A program made the translations under genes and the position numbers. From an uncultured Erythrobacteraceae bacterium (GTDB taxonomy: Bacteria > Pseudomonadota > Alphaproteobacteria > Sphingomonadales > Sphingomonadaceae): a DNA stretch of 23,077 nt. The notes beneath the pieces were generated by a model. It ran no database searches. It worked only from the letters and a program-made list of their open reading frames with translations, and had not been told where the DNA came from. The stretch is taken from positions 1 to 23,077 of the forward strand of contig CAMLQG010000055.1 in the NCBI GenBank assembly GCA_946482075.1. The letters run 5' to 3'. Positions 16,339-23,077 of this stretch are shown piece after piece. Position 1 is the first letter of the stretch; each line of letters opens with the position of its first letter.

Positions 16339-16797
16339 CCGTTCAAACAGCTCCAGCCGCCGCGCTACGGTGCAGCTCACCGGCTCGGGCAGCCCATCCG
16401 GCGGGAAGAAGCGCACTTCCAGGATCTCGCGTCCATCCTCGCGGGGAATATCCTCGGTGACGCCGGCATAGACATGGACGACATTCTCGGTGCCGTGGAG
16501 CGGTTCCGAAAGCCTCGCGACCAGCCTTATCTCCCCCATGCGGCAGCCGACCTCTTCGAGGAGCTCCCGCCGCGCGGTATCGGCCGGGTCTTCCTTCCGG
16601 CCCACCCTGCCGCCGGGGAAAGCCCAGTGCCCATCGCCATAGCTGTGCCGCACCAGCAGCACGCGACCGCAGGGATCGAGCGCGATCACGCTGCAGCCTG
16701 TGAGCCGCGGCTTGCGCACGCGCCACCAGCGCTTGCGCACCCCATGCGCCATACGCAGGGCGAGGCGGTGGATCGGCGGCGGAATCAGGTGAAGCAT
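16324..16797 (-). CDS. NUDIX hydrolase
   Basis: A 157-residue pyrophosphohydrolase. The NUDIX box is complete: a Gly63 start, Glu69, then RRELLEEVGC (about 76-85), matching G-x5-E-x7-R-E-U-x-E-E-x-G-U. The first beta strands read GCSVIALDPCGRVLLVRHSYG and HWAFPGGRVGRKED. Such enzymes hydrolyse nucleoside diphosphate derivatives; the substrate is not predictable here. The ATG (16795-16797) overlaps the end of pgl by 13 bases, so the two form an operon with pgl first. The 3' end overlaps dinB on the opposite strand. Confidence 0.9.
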   Translation of the reverse strand: MLHLIPPPIHRLALRMAHGVRKRWWRVRKPRLTGCSVIALDPCGRVLLVRHSYGDGHWAFPGGRVGRKEDPADTARRELLEEVGCRMGEIRLVARLSEPLHGTENVVHVYAGVTEDIPREDGREILEVRFFPPDGLPEPVSCTVARRLELFERSQQG

Positions 16798-17405
16798 GTC
16801 ACCGGCTGATGCGCCGCGGCCAGGAAGCGCGCAACCGGAAGATCGTTCCTCCCGGCCAGCGCGTCCTCGAACAAGGCACGTTTCTCCGCCCCGCGCAGGA
16901 CGAAGAGCAGTTGGTCGCTGTCGAGCAGGGCGGGGATTGTCAGCGTCAATCGTTCGAATGGCGCTTCGGGCGGCAACGGATCGGGCGTCAGGCGGCGCAG
17001 GCGCACGCGATCATCGGCACGCGGATCGCTGCTGGGAAACAGCGAGGCGACGTGCCCGTCCTGGCCCATGCCCAGCCAGACCAGCGCGAAATGCGGCGGC
17101 ATGGCGTTCTCGCGCAACGCCACCACGGTCGCGCCCAATGGTTCCAGAAAAGCGCGGATGCGCCCGACATTGCTGGCGGGATGATCCTCCGGCACGATGC
17201 GGTCGTCCCCCGGCCAGACCGCGATGCGCGACCAGTCGAGCGAACCGTCCTGCGCCAGCCGTTCCAATATCGGAAACGGAGTGGAGCCGCCCGGCAGGCT
17301 GATCGCGATCACGTCCGACCGGGCAAGCGCAGCGTTCAGCCGGCCGGCAAGCCACGACGCAATGCGTCCCTCATCGGCATCGAAGATGATCGCGCGCCCG
17401 GACAC
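16785..17405 (-). CDS. pgl: 6-Phosphogluconolactonase
   Basis: Pgl hydrolyses 6-phosphogluconolactone in the pentose phosphate and Entner-Doudoroff routes. The 206-residue product shows the sugar-phosphate-binding GGSTP (39-43), WPGDDRIVPEDHPASNVG (64-81, where many relatives have a DER triplet) and the signature LGMGQDGHVASLFP (111-124). The start is a GTG at 17403-17405 with a weak ribosome binding site; it gives the family-length N-terminus. The usual partners zwf and edd are not in the window. The gene overlaps the following NUDIX gene. Confidence 0.92.
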   Translation of the reverse strand: MSGRAIIFDADEGRIASWLAGRLNAALARSDVIAISLPGGSTPFPILERLAQDGSLDWSRIAVWPGDDRIVPEDHPASNVGRIRAFLEPLGATVVALRENAMPPHFALVWLGMGQDGHVASLFPSSDPRADDRVRLRRLTPDPLPPEAPFERLTLTIPALLDSDQLLFVLRGAEKRALFEDALAGRNDLPVARFLAAAHQPVTCFT

Positions 17406-17455
17406 CGTCGATCAGGCCGCCCCGCTGCGGAAAGATCCGGATACCGGGCGCAGAA

Positions 17456-17911
17456 TCATTTCGAAATCTGGTCCAGGAACCAGATGCGCTGCTCGGTCTG
17501 GTCGGTCCAGTCGTCGGTCAGGCCATCGGTCGCATTGTCGCCCGCTGCGCCGGCCGCTTCCTTCAATGCGCGGATATCGGTCAGCAGGGTAACATTGTCG
17601 GCACGCAGTTCCTTGACCATCGCCTCGGCTTTCACGGATGCGGAATCCTGGTCCTTGATGCTGGACTTCGCAGCGATCGCGCCGATCGAGGTAAGCGTAT
17701 CGCCGCCATTCTTGCGCACCCGTTCCGCGATCAGGTCGGTCACGCCGAGGATCTGGAGCGCCTGCTCGTCGAACAGAAGGTGAAGATCGCGAAAGCGCGG
17801 CCCGGAGACGTGCCAGTGGAAATTCTTGGTCTTCATGTAGAGCGCGAAATGATTCGCCAGCACGCCGTTCAGCGCATCCACCAGAGCCTTCTTCGCATTA
17901 TCGCCAGCCAT
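17456..17911 (-). CDS. dps: Dps family ferroxidase, DNA-binding protein from starved cells
   Basis: A 151-residue ferritin-like protein that stores iron and protects DNA by using peroxide to oxidise Fe(II). The interfacial ferroxidase residues line up with those of Escherichia coli Dps by spacing: His32, His44, Asp48, Asp59 and Glu63, within KNFHWHVSGPRFRDLHLLFD and TDLIAERV. The N-terminus is short (MAGDNAKKAL), with few lysines, so DNA binding may be weak. The ATG at 17909-17911 has AAGGGA about nine bases upstream. An operator-like dyad lies about 77 bases upstream. The upstream same-strand gene is a membrane protein 94 bases away. Confidence 0.93.
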   Translation of the reverse strand: MAGDNAKKALVDALNGVLANHFALYMKTKNFHWHVSGPRFRDLHLLFDEQALQILGVTDLIAERVRKNGGDTLTSIGAIAAKSSIKDQDSASVKAEAMVKELRADNVTLLTDIRALKEAAGAAGDNATDGLTDDWTDQTEQRIWFLDQISK

Positions 17912-17987
17912 GATTTCGTCCCTTCGTTCTCGTTTCACGGGATATACTTTCGAGCGGCGGGAAAGTTGCGCGGGAAAACATGCACAG

Positions 17988-18010
17988 TTTGTTCGATACA
18001 GTCGATCAAA
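17988..18010. promoter_or_regulatory. Operator-like dyad upstream of dps
   Basis: A 23-base interrupted palindrome of the form TTTG-N-TCGA-N5-TCGA-N-CAAA. It sits about 77 bases upstream of the dps start and covers the stop codon of the preceding gene. Its length and symmetry suit a dimeric or tetrameric regulator; OxyR-like control would fit Dps but is not shown by the sequence. Confidence 0.35.
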
Positions 18011-18569
18011 CGAGGATACCTCTGGCATAAAGTCCGATCACCACGCCGAGCATGATGAGCGCCGTGGCAACGGATCGCCGGATCGGGCGCAAAGGCAGGC
18101 GTGCATAGGCTTCGCCGCGCCCAACCCACCCCGCGGTCAGCGATATCCCGCCACCCAGCGCACCGCCAATCGCGGCAAGGACAGGGTTGCCGGTCGAGAT
18201 GGCGATGGCGAGAATCAGGAAGCGCGCGCCATCGCCGATCTGCTGCGCCACCAATACGATGAAGATCGCCGCAAGCGACCGTGTCGGCTCGTGCGGCGCC
18301 TTGCGGCCGTGAAGCAGCAACATCTCGAACCCGGCGGCAAGCAGCGCGAAAGCGACGAGCATCGTCTTGGCGTCGGGCGGCAGCAGCCGCGCCATCAGGA
18401 AGCCCGCACCCGCCGCCAGCGAAGCCGTGACGGCCGACGCGATCCAGGCGACCACGAGCAGATTGGCCGACGAACCCAGCCGCGCCGACAATCCGGCCAC
18501 GAGCCGCTGGTCACGTCCGCCGACGGACGCGATGACAGTACAGAGAAGAGCCAGAAAGAAGGAGGGCAT
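18006..18569 (-). CDS. Degenerate TMEM165/GDT1 (UPF0016)-like membrane protein
   Basis: A 187-residue integral membrane protein with about six hydrophobic segments in two similar halves, matching the plan of the GDT1/UPF0016 cation transporters. Family members carry an E-x-G-D-(K/R)-(T/S) motif in each half. Here the positions read SVGGRD (about 15-20) and QQIGDGAR (109-116): the glycine and aspartate survive partly, but both acidic Glu residues are replaced. Cation transport is therefore doubtful, and the protein may have another role. The assignment rests on topology and the second motif. Its ATG (18567-18569) has no good ribosome binding site. It lies between a tiny membrane-peptide gene and dps on the same strand. 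Confidence 0.6.
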   Translation of the reverse strand: MPSFFLALLCTVIASVGGRDQRLVAGLSARLGSSANLLVVAWIASAVTASLAAGAGFLMARLLPPDAKTMLVAFALLAAGFEMLLLHGRKAPHEPTRSLAAIFIVLVAQQIGDGARFLILAIAISTGNPVLAAIGGALGGGISLTAGWVGRGEAYARLPLRPIRRSVATALIMLGVVIGLYARGILV

Positions 18570-18607
18570 CGCTACGCATTATGCGCAGGCCGCACGCTTT
18601 CGCAATT

Positions 18608-18739
18608 CTACGAGGCGAAGATCAGAGCCAACCAAGCGATCAATGCGCAGCCAAAGAAAGTGACGACGGCGATATGCGTCATCTTGCTCCTCTTCCGCTC
18701 TGCGCGCGTACGTGCCCGCCGCATCTCTTGTTTGTTCAT
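18608..18739 (-). CDS. Small single-span membrane protein, 43 residues
   Basis: The reading frame starts at the ATG at 18737-18739 and stops at TAG (18608-18610). The peptide has a strongly basic N-terminus (MNKQEMRRARTRAERKRSK) and one hydrophobic segment (about residues 23-42, including VVTFFGCALIAWLALIF). This is the layout of a one-pass membrane peptide with its N-terminus in the cytoplasm. No clear Shine-Dalgarno is seen. It ends 38 bases before the GDT1-like gene on the same strand, so it may be the first gene of that unit. I do not recognise a named family. Confidence 0.5.
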   Translation of the reverse strand: MNKQEMRRARTRAERKRSKMTHIAVVTFFGCALIAWLALIFAS

Positions 18740-18975
18740 GGATTGGCTGTGTGAAACGGCTCGAAAGCGGCGTCAAGATCGCTTTGCGATCGCCCTTCAA
18801 AATCTCCGACGAAGCGAGGTTCCGCCTTGGCGAGATGCAGCACTGCTGTTACTATTGTGCAACGCAGCAACCGGGACCGACGGAGCCGCGTTCGAGGCGG
18901 AGGGTAGCCGCTTCCACTGGGTCAGCCAACCCGTTCTCCCTGAGATGCCGTCGATCGGCAGGAGGAGCTGTTTTC

Positions 18976-19092
18976 GTGCGCTTTCTACGCTTCATCGTCT
19001 GCGTTCTGAAAAAGGATCACGCATGGGTCCGCAGTTCCCGCAAGGGCTACGAGACCTGCGTGAGATGCCATTGCCGCCGGAAGGCGCGATAA
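18976..19092 (+). CDS. Small basic CxxC protein, 38 residues
   Basis: The frame opens at a GTG (18976-18978) preceded by AGGAGGAG (18960-18967), one of the strongest ribosome binding sites in the window, with eight bases of spacing from the inner GGAG. The peptide starts MRFLRFIVCVLKKDHAWV and continues RSSRKGYETCVRC, then HCRRKAR. The CVRCHC cluster resembles half of a zinc ribbon, and the layout recalls short phage-type proteins such as the DUF1660 group (MxFLC...W...CxxC); that likeness is from memory and weak. It sits alone on the plus strand upstream of tRNA-Gly. The longer open frame upstream of the GTG looks non-coding. Confidence 0.55.
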   Translation: MRFLRFIVCVLKKDHAWVRSSRKGYETCVRCHCRRKAR

Positions 19093-19104
19093 GTTGTGAG
19101 GAAG

Positions 19105-19178
19105 TGGAGCGGGTGAAGGGAATCGAACCCTCGTATTCAGCTTGGGAAGCTGCTGCTCTACCATTGAGCTACACCCGC
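19105..19178 (-). tRNA. tRNA-Gly (anticodon CCC)
   Basis: The minus strand gives a 74-base cloverleaf: acceptor GCGGGTG paired with CACCCGC, D arm GCTCAATGGTAGAGC, anticodon loop TTCCCAA (anticodon CCC, reading GGG), T arm GAGGGTTCGATTCCCTT, discriminator T and encoded CCA (19105-19107). The outermost anticodon-stem pair is a G-A mismatch, which is tolerated. Confidence 0.95.
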
Positions 19179-19215
19179 TTTGCGGTGCAGCGATTACCCC
19201 GCCGGCCGCACCGGG

Positions 19216-19884
19216 TCAATCGCGCTTGCGGAAGGCGCTGTCGACCAGCCTGGTGAGATGTTCAATCCATTCCGTGCCGCTCAATTCGGTCTCGCTGACC
19301 CATTCGGATGAGAGCACCGACAGAAGCGCCACAGGACCGGACACCATCGTCATGATCGACAGTGCCATATGCTTGGGTTCGATCGCAGGATCATAGATTC
19401 CCGCATCCACCAGCATCATCACGATGTTCCGGATATGATCGATCACCTGGCCGGACCGATCGTCGAGGAATTCTTCGCGCAGGACCGACCTCGTCTTGAG
19501 AAACTCGGACGTCGAAATGCGATAGACCACGCGCTCACCCACATAGAGATCCACCAGGGTCGCCATGAGATTGCGCGTGGGATTGCCGGGCATCTGCATG
19601 ATGCCGCGCTCCAGTTCAAGCAGGCGCGCCATGAAGCTCTCGGAGCGTTCGCGTACGAAAGCAGCGATAAGGCCGTCCTTCCCGCCGAAATAATAGCGGA
19701 CCATCTCCTGCGATGTGCCCGCCCGATCGGCGACTTCCTTAATGGTGATTTCGGAATGGGCGCGTTCCAGCAGGCATTGGCCGAACGCCGCCAGCAGCGC
19801 GTCGTGCACGTCGCTGCTCGACCCGCCCTTCGGCCGCCCTCTCCGGCGCGAAGCGGAATCGCCTTGCCCCGCGCTGTCGCTCAT
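19216..19884 (-). CDS. TetR/AcrR family transcriptional regulator
   Basis: A 222-residue regulator. The N-terminal helix-turn-helix reads EITIKEVADRAGTSQEMVRY then YFGGKDGL (about residues 45-72), the standard TetR form, preceded by a basic GRPKG tail (16-20). The remainder is the helical ligand-binding and dimer domain; the ligand is unknown. The ATG at 19882-19884 has GGAG about 12 bases upstream. It diverges from the amidohydrolase gene across 141 bases that contain a perfect 24-base dyad, so it probably represses itself and that gene. Confidence 0.93.
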   Translation of the reverse strand: MSDSAGQGDSASRRRGRPKGGSSSDVHDALLAAFGQCLLERAHSEITIKEVADRAGTSQEMVRYYFGGKDGLIAAFVRERSESFMARLLELERGIMQMPGNPTRNLMATLVDLYVGERVVYRISTSEFLKTRSVLREEFLDDRSGQVIDHIRNIVMMLVDAGIYDPAIEPKHMALSIMTMVSGPVALLSVLSSEWVSETELSGTEWIEHLTRLVDSAFRKRD

Positions 19885-19931
19885 CGCCTGGAAGCTCTCC
19901 TTTCCCGCGCCCTCACATGGCCAAGATGGCC

Positions 19932-19955
19932 ATAATTGTGGCTGGACACAATTAT
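19932..19955. promoter_or_regulatory. Likely TetR operator
   Basis: A perfect inverted repeat, ATAATTGTG (19932-19940) and CACAATTAT (19947-19955), with a six-base spacer. It is the most AT-rich part of the divergent TetR/amidohydrolase spacer. A second, GC-rich inverted repeat GCACC/GGTGC (19957-19974) adjoins it, and two TGGCCA half-palindromes lie just before it (19918-19931). Possible -10 for the amidohydrolase is TATAGC (19984-19989). Confidence 0.7.
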
Positions 19956-20025
19956 CGCACCACCGTGCCGGTGCGAAAAGTGCTATAGCCTCTGCAAGCA
20001 AGCTCTCGGGAGAAAAAGGCTAAAT

Positions 20026-21783
20026 ATGACATATGATCTCGTAATTCGCGGCGGCATGATCGTCGATGGCCTGGGTGGAGAGCCCTACACCGCCGATGTC
20101 GCGGTCAATAGCGGCAAGATCGCCGCAATCGGCCAGGATCTCGCAACCGGCTCGAAGGAGATCGATGCGACAGGCCTTCTCGTCACGCCCGGCTTCGTCG
20201 ACGTGCATACGCATTATGACGGCCAGGTGATCTGGGAAGAGCGGCTGAATCCGTCTTCCGGCCATGGCGTCACCACAGTTCTGATGGGCAATTGCGGTGT
20301 CGGCTTCGCGCCGTCGCGCCCTGCCGACCACAAGAAGCTGATCGAACTGATGGAAGGGGTGGAGGACATCCCCGGCGTCGTGATGACCGAAGGCCTCACC
20401 TGGGAATGGGAAACCTATCCCGAATATCTCGACGCGGTGGATGCCCGTGCCCATGACATCAATATCGCCAGCTACCTCCCGCATGCGCCGCTGCGTGTCT
20501 ACGTGATGGGCGACCGCGCTGTGAATGGCGAACAGGCGACCGACGAAGACATTGCGAAGATGGCCGAGATCGCGGGCGAGGCGATCGATGCCGGCGCACT
20601 GGGCTTCGCCAGTTCGCGCACCCTGTTCCATAAAAGCAGCGCCGGCGACGCCATCCCGACCCTTTTCGCCGAGGAGCGTGAACTGACCGCGATCGCCCAG
20701 GCAATGCAGTCGCGCGGCAAGGGCCTGCTCCAGATCGCGACCGATTACGAAGCCGGCAAGAATGTCGCCGGCGAATTCGCGATGCTGCAGCGCGTGGCGC
20801 AGAACAGCGGCCGTCCGCTGACGCTGCCGATGGCCCAGATCCACAGCAATCCCGATGGATGGCGCGAGATCACCTCGCGGATCTCCAACGCCAACGATGA
20901 AGGCGTGAAAGTGACCGGCCAGGCCCTGCCGCGCGGTATCGGCCTGTTGTTCGGGCTCGATCTTTCGGCCCATCCCTTCTGCCTCAAGCCGTCCTACAAG
21001 GCGATCGCGGACCTGCCGCTCGCCGAACGGATCGAGAGGATGCGCGATCCGGAACTGCGCGCCCGGATCATCGCGGAAGAGCAGGATGCGGTCGTCTCCC
21101 CGCTGACCGCTTTCGTCACCGGCTGGGCGGAAATGTACGAGATGGGCAATCCGCTCAATTACGAACCGGATCCCGCCAATTCGATCGCCGCGCGCGCCGC
21201 GCGGATGGGCATCGAGCCCGCCAATCTCGCCTATGACCTGCTGCTGGCGCATGAAGGCAATGCCGCCTTCTTCATGCCCTTTGCCAATTACGCCAACGGC
21301 AATCTGGACACTGCGCTGGAACTCTTCCGGTTCGAGCATATGGTGCCGGGCCTCGGCGACGGCGGCGCGCATTACGGCATCATCTGCGATGCGAGCTACA
21401 CCACCTTCATGCTCAGCTACTGGACGCGCGACCGCAACCGCGGCGAGAAGATGAGCGTTCCCGAGGCAGTGCGCGCGCTGACGCATGATACGGCGGCCAT
21501 GATCGGCCTCAAGGATCGCGGCGTCCTGGCGCCGGGCTACAATGCCGACATCAATGTGATCGACTACGAGAATCTGACGCTGCATGCGCCGAAGATCGCA
21601 TTCGACCTTCCCGCCGGCGGCCGCCGCCTGACGCAGCGTGCGGATGGCTATGTGGCCACGATCATCAATGGCGAGATCGTCTATCGCAACGGCCTGGCAA
21701 CGGGCGCGCTTCCCGGCAAGCTGGTGCGTGGCGCGCAGGCCGCCCCGGCAACAAGCGAGCAGGCAGCTCTCGAAGCGGCCTGA
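20026..21783 (+). CDS. Amidohydrolase, N-acyl-D-amino-acid deacylase (D-aminoacylase) family
   Basis: A 585-residue metal-dependent hydrolase. The small N-terminal beta domain ([18 protein letters not shown]) leads to [10 protein letters not shown] (His61, His63, Asp65), then [13 protein letters not shown] (Cys90, the D-aminoacylase metal-ligand position), [13 protein letters not shown] near 190, a histidine in [11 protein letters not shown] (His273) and [10 protein letters not shown] (Asp445, His449). The C-terminal [15 protein letters not shown] closes the beta domain. Relatives hydrolyse N-acyl-D-amino acids or other amides; the substrate here is unknown and may be a xenobiotic or aromatic amide. 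No signal peptide is seen. The ATG has AGG seven bases upstream. A strong terminator follows. Control by the divergent TetR gene is likely. Confidence 0.92.
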   Translation: MTYDLVIRGGMIVDGLGGEPYTADVAVNSGKIAAIGQDLATGSKEIDATGLLVTPGFVDVHTHYDGQVIWEERLNPSSGHGVTTVLMGNCGVGFAPSRPADHKKLIELMEGVEDIPGVVMTEGLTWEWETYPEYLDAVDARAHDINIASYLPHAPLRVYVMGDRAVNGEQATDEDIAKMAEIAGEAIDAGALGFASSRTLFHKSSAGDAIPTLFAEERELTAIAQAMQSRGKGLLQIATDYEAGKNVAGEFAMLQRVAQNSGRPLTLPMAQIHSNPDGWREITSRISNANDEGVKVTGQALPRGIGLLFGLDLSAHPFCLKPSYKAIADLPLAERIERMRDPELRARIIAEEQDAVVSPLTAFVTGWAEMYEMGNPLNYEPDPANSIAARAARMGIEPANLAYDLLLAHEGNAAFFMPFANYANGNLDTALELFRFEHMVPGLGDGGAHYGIICDASYTTFMLSYWTRDRNRGEKMSVPEAVRALTHDTAAMIGLKDRGVLAPGYNADINVIDYENLTLHAPKIAFDLPAGGRRLTQRADGYVATIINGEIVYRNGLATGALPGKLVRGAQAAPATSEQAALEAA

Positions 21784-21803
21784 TCCAAGGCTCCGGAAAC
21801 AGA

Positions 21804-21838
21804 AAAGCCGGGATCGCGTGTTGCGATCCCGGCTTTTT
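21804..21838. terminator. Two-way rho-independent terminator
   Basis: A perfect 14-base stem, AAAGCCGGGATCGC (21804-21817) with GCGATCCCGGCTTT (21823-21836), five-base loop, followed by further Ts on the plus strand; the complementary A run gives a U-tract on the minus strand as well. It ends the amidohydrolase transcript and the convergent EthD-like gene. Confidence 0.93.
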
Positions 21839-21846
21839 CCATGGCT

Positions 21847-22203
21847 TCAGACCACCTTCTCGGTGATCGGCACCGCGAAGCTGACCTCGAGCTTCGTCTC
21901 GTCAAGCGCGGGTGAGATATCGACCGAGCCGGCCTGGAGTGCGGCCGCAAGCGCATCGTTGATCGCCGCCAGTTCCTCGGTCGTCTCGCCTTCCATCTCG
22001 TAGAGTGCAAGATATTGCGCTCCGTTCGCCGGAATATCGCCGCCCATCTCGACGCCTTTGTCCAGGCGATAGCGGGTGGCGCTCACAATCCCGGGCACAC
22101 CGATCACGTCGGTCAGATGCTTGTCGGTATACCAGCGATTATACTCGGCCTCTTCACCCGAACTCTTCGGGTTGGAAAACACGACCATCAAGGATTTCGG
22201 CAT
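21847..22203 (-). CDS. EthD-like dimeric alpha/beta-barrel protein
   Basis: A 118-residue protein with the pattern of EthD-type ferredoxin-like barrels: a first strand LMVVFSNPK, then EEAEYNRWYTDKHLTDVIGV and PGIVSATRYRL, and a later QYLALYEME strand. Such small proteins are often found with catabolic or redox genes, and a few are enzymes, but no activity can be assigned. The ATG (22201-22203) has GGGAG eight bases upstream. It converges on the amidohydrolase gene and shares its terminator; a functional link is possible but not shown. The Tyr-x-x-Trp-x-x-x-x-His spacing is the most conserved part. Confidence 0.7.
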   Translation of the reverse strand: MPKSLMVVFSNPKSSGEEAEYNRWYTDKHLTDVIGVPGIVSATRYRLDKGVEMGGDIPANGAQYLALYEMEGETTEELAAINDALAAALQAGSVDISPALDETKLEVSFAVPITEKVV

Positions 22204-22312
22204 CGATTCTCTCCCATTCCATTCTCGGACCATAGCCTGCGCCAGCGCGGGACGGCGGGCAAGGGTGGAGAAGGACGAATGGCGGCTGTTCACCGACACG
22301 AGCGCCAAAACG

Positions 22313-22337
22313 CAAAAAGCGCGACCGAAGCCGCGCT
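22313..22337 (-). terminator. Rho-independent terminator of the rRNA operon
   Basis: On the minus strand an eight-base stem AGCGCGGC closes over a TTCG tetraloop with GTCGCGCT (one G-T pair), followed by TTTT. It lies 20 bases past the tRNA-fMet CCA end, as expected for the end of an rRNA operon. Confidence 0.88.
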
Positions 22338-22356
22338 GTTGATCTGCTGGAAGTGT

Positions 22357-22433
<77 letters not shown>

Positions 22434-22486
22434 ATACCCTGCCCGCCTCCCGGCAGACAAAATCTCCGGCCATTGCCAGAGACACG

Positions 22487-22516
22487 AAAAGGGCCGTCCC
22501 GCGAAGGACAGCCCTT
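22487..22516 (-). terminator. Terminator-like hairpin between 5S rRNA and tRNA-fMet
   Basis: On the minus strand AAGGGCTGTCC pairs with GGACGGCCCTT (11 base pairs with one G-T, 22489-22516), followed by TT then CG. It lies about 40 bases after 5S. It looks like a weak terminator, or a processing stem, ahead of the distal tRNA. Confidence 0.6.
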
Positions 22517-22555
22517 GACCTGTGAATGGGTTCTACCACGACACGCCGGCTTCAA

Positions 22556-22673
22556 TGCCTGGCGACGACCTACTCTTCCAACGCTTAGGCGTTAGTACCA
22601 TCGGCGCAGTCCGGTTTCACGTCCGAGTTCGAGATGGGATCGGGTGGGTCACAGACGCTATGGTCACCAAGCA
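22556..22673 (-). rRNA. rrf: 5S ribosomal RNA
   Basis: The minus strand reads TGCTTGGTGACCATAGCG at the 5' end, the conserved ACCCGATCCCATCTCGAACT loop region, and ends near CGCCAGGCA, which pairs with the 5' end to form helix I. Length about 118 bases. Exact mature ends are estimated from the helix. Confidence 0.93.
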
Positions 22674-22770
22674 ATGAAGCAGGCGTGTCGGGTTTAAATC
22701 GATGCAATGATATTCGGCTGATAATCGCCCACCGGACGACAGCATCCAGAGCTGTCGTTGATGGTGGAAT

Positions 22771-23077
<307 letters not shown>

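Noticed and set aside
19105..19178. Unusual G-A mismatch in the tRNA-Gly anticodon stem
   Set aside because: It is at the outermost pair; the rest of the cloverleaf is intact, so it is not evidence of a broken tRNA.
20020..21585. Long open frame antisense to the amidohydrolase (about 520 codons)
   Set aside because: The plus-strand amidohydrolase has all motifs, a ribosome binding site and a terminator; the antisense product has none.

Overview
The window is about 23 kb of GC-rich chromosome from an alphaproteobacterium, most likely of the order Sphingomonadales (Sphingomonadaceae or Erythrobacteraceae). Three things support this: the crtY-crtI-(LOG)-crtB carotenoid cluster, the 23S-5S-tRNA-fMet order at an rRNA operon end, and several palindromic intergenic repeats of the kind scattered through sphingomonad genomes. 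The placement rests on gene content and style; no database search was done. I see no phage, transposase, plasmid or CRISPR signature. The region looks like ordinary core chromosome.

Layout from left to right. (1) The 5' part of thiC on the minus strand under a TPP riboswitch, divergent from a secreted S9-family peptidase. (2) A 314-base gene-free stretch, then a TonB-like protein (minus) divergent from a metallo-beta-lactamase/rhodanese fusion of the persulfide dioxygenase type (plus). (3) A minus-strand run of a DUF2585 membrane protein, a MipA/OmpV outer-membrane protein and a Ddn-like deazaflavin-fold protein. (4) The carotenoid cluster on the plus strand, crtY, crtI, a LOG-family gene and crtB, with a palindromic repeat at the front, inside and end. 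(5) A minus-strand MFS transporter-glpD pair, then dinB (plus) convergent with a NUDIX hydrolase and pgl (minus). (6) A minus-strand set of a 43-residue membrane peptide, a degenerate TMEM165/GDT1-like membrane protein and Dps. (7) A 38-residue CxxC peptide and tRNA-Gly(CCC). (8) A TetR regulator divergent from an N-acyl-D-amino-acid deacylase-like amidohydrolase, with a perfect operator-like dyad between them, and a convergent EthD-like protein. (9) The end of an rRNA operon read leftwards: 23S 3' end, 5S, tRNA-fMet, terminator.

Functional links. CrtB makes phytoene from geranylgeranyl diphosphate, CrtI desaturates it to lycopene and CrtY cyclises it to beta-carotene; hydroxylases and ketolases for the final xanthophyll are not in the window. 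ThiC feeds thiamin synthesis and is controlled by its product through the riboswitch. GlpD and Pgl belong to central carbon metabolism. Dps, the persulfide dioxygenase-like enzyme and carotenoids all suit an aerobe handling oxidative and sulfur stress. The TetR/amidohydrolase pair looks like a small inducible catabolic or detoxification unit.

Nothing here forms a clear new system. The most checkable points are the operator-like dyad, the two unlisted small genes, the LOG gene inside the crt cluster, and the repeat that carries the crtB ribosome binding site.
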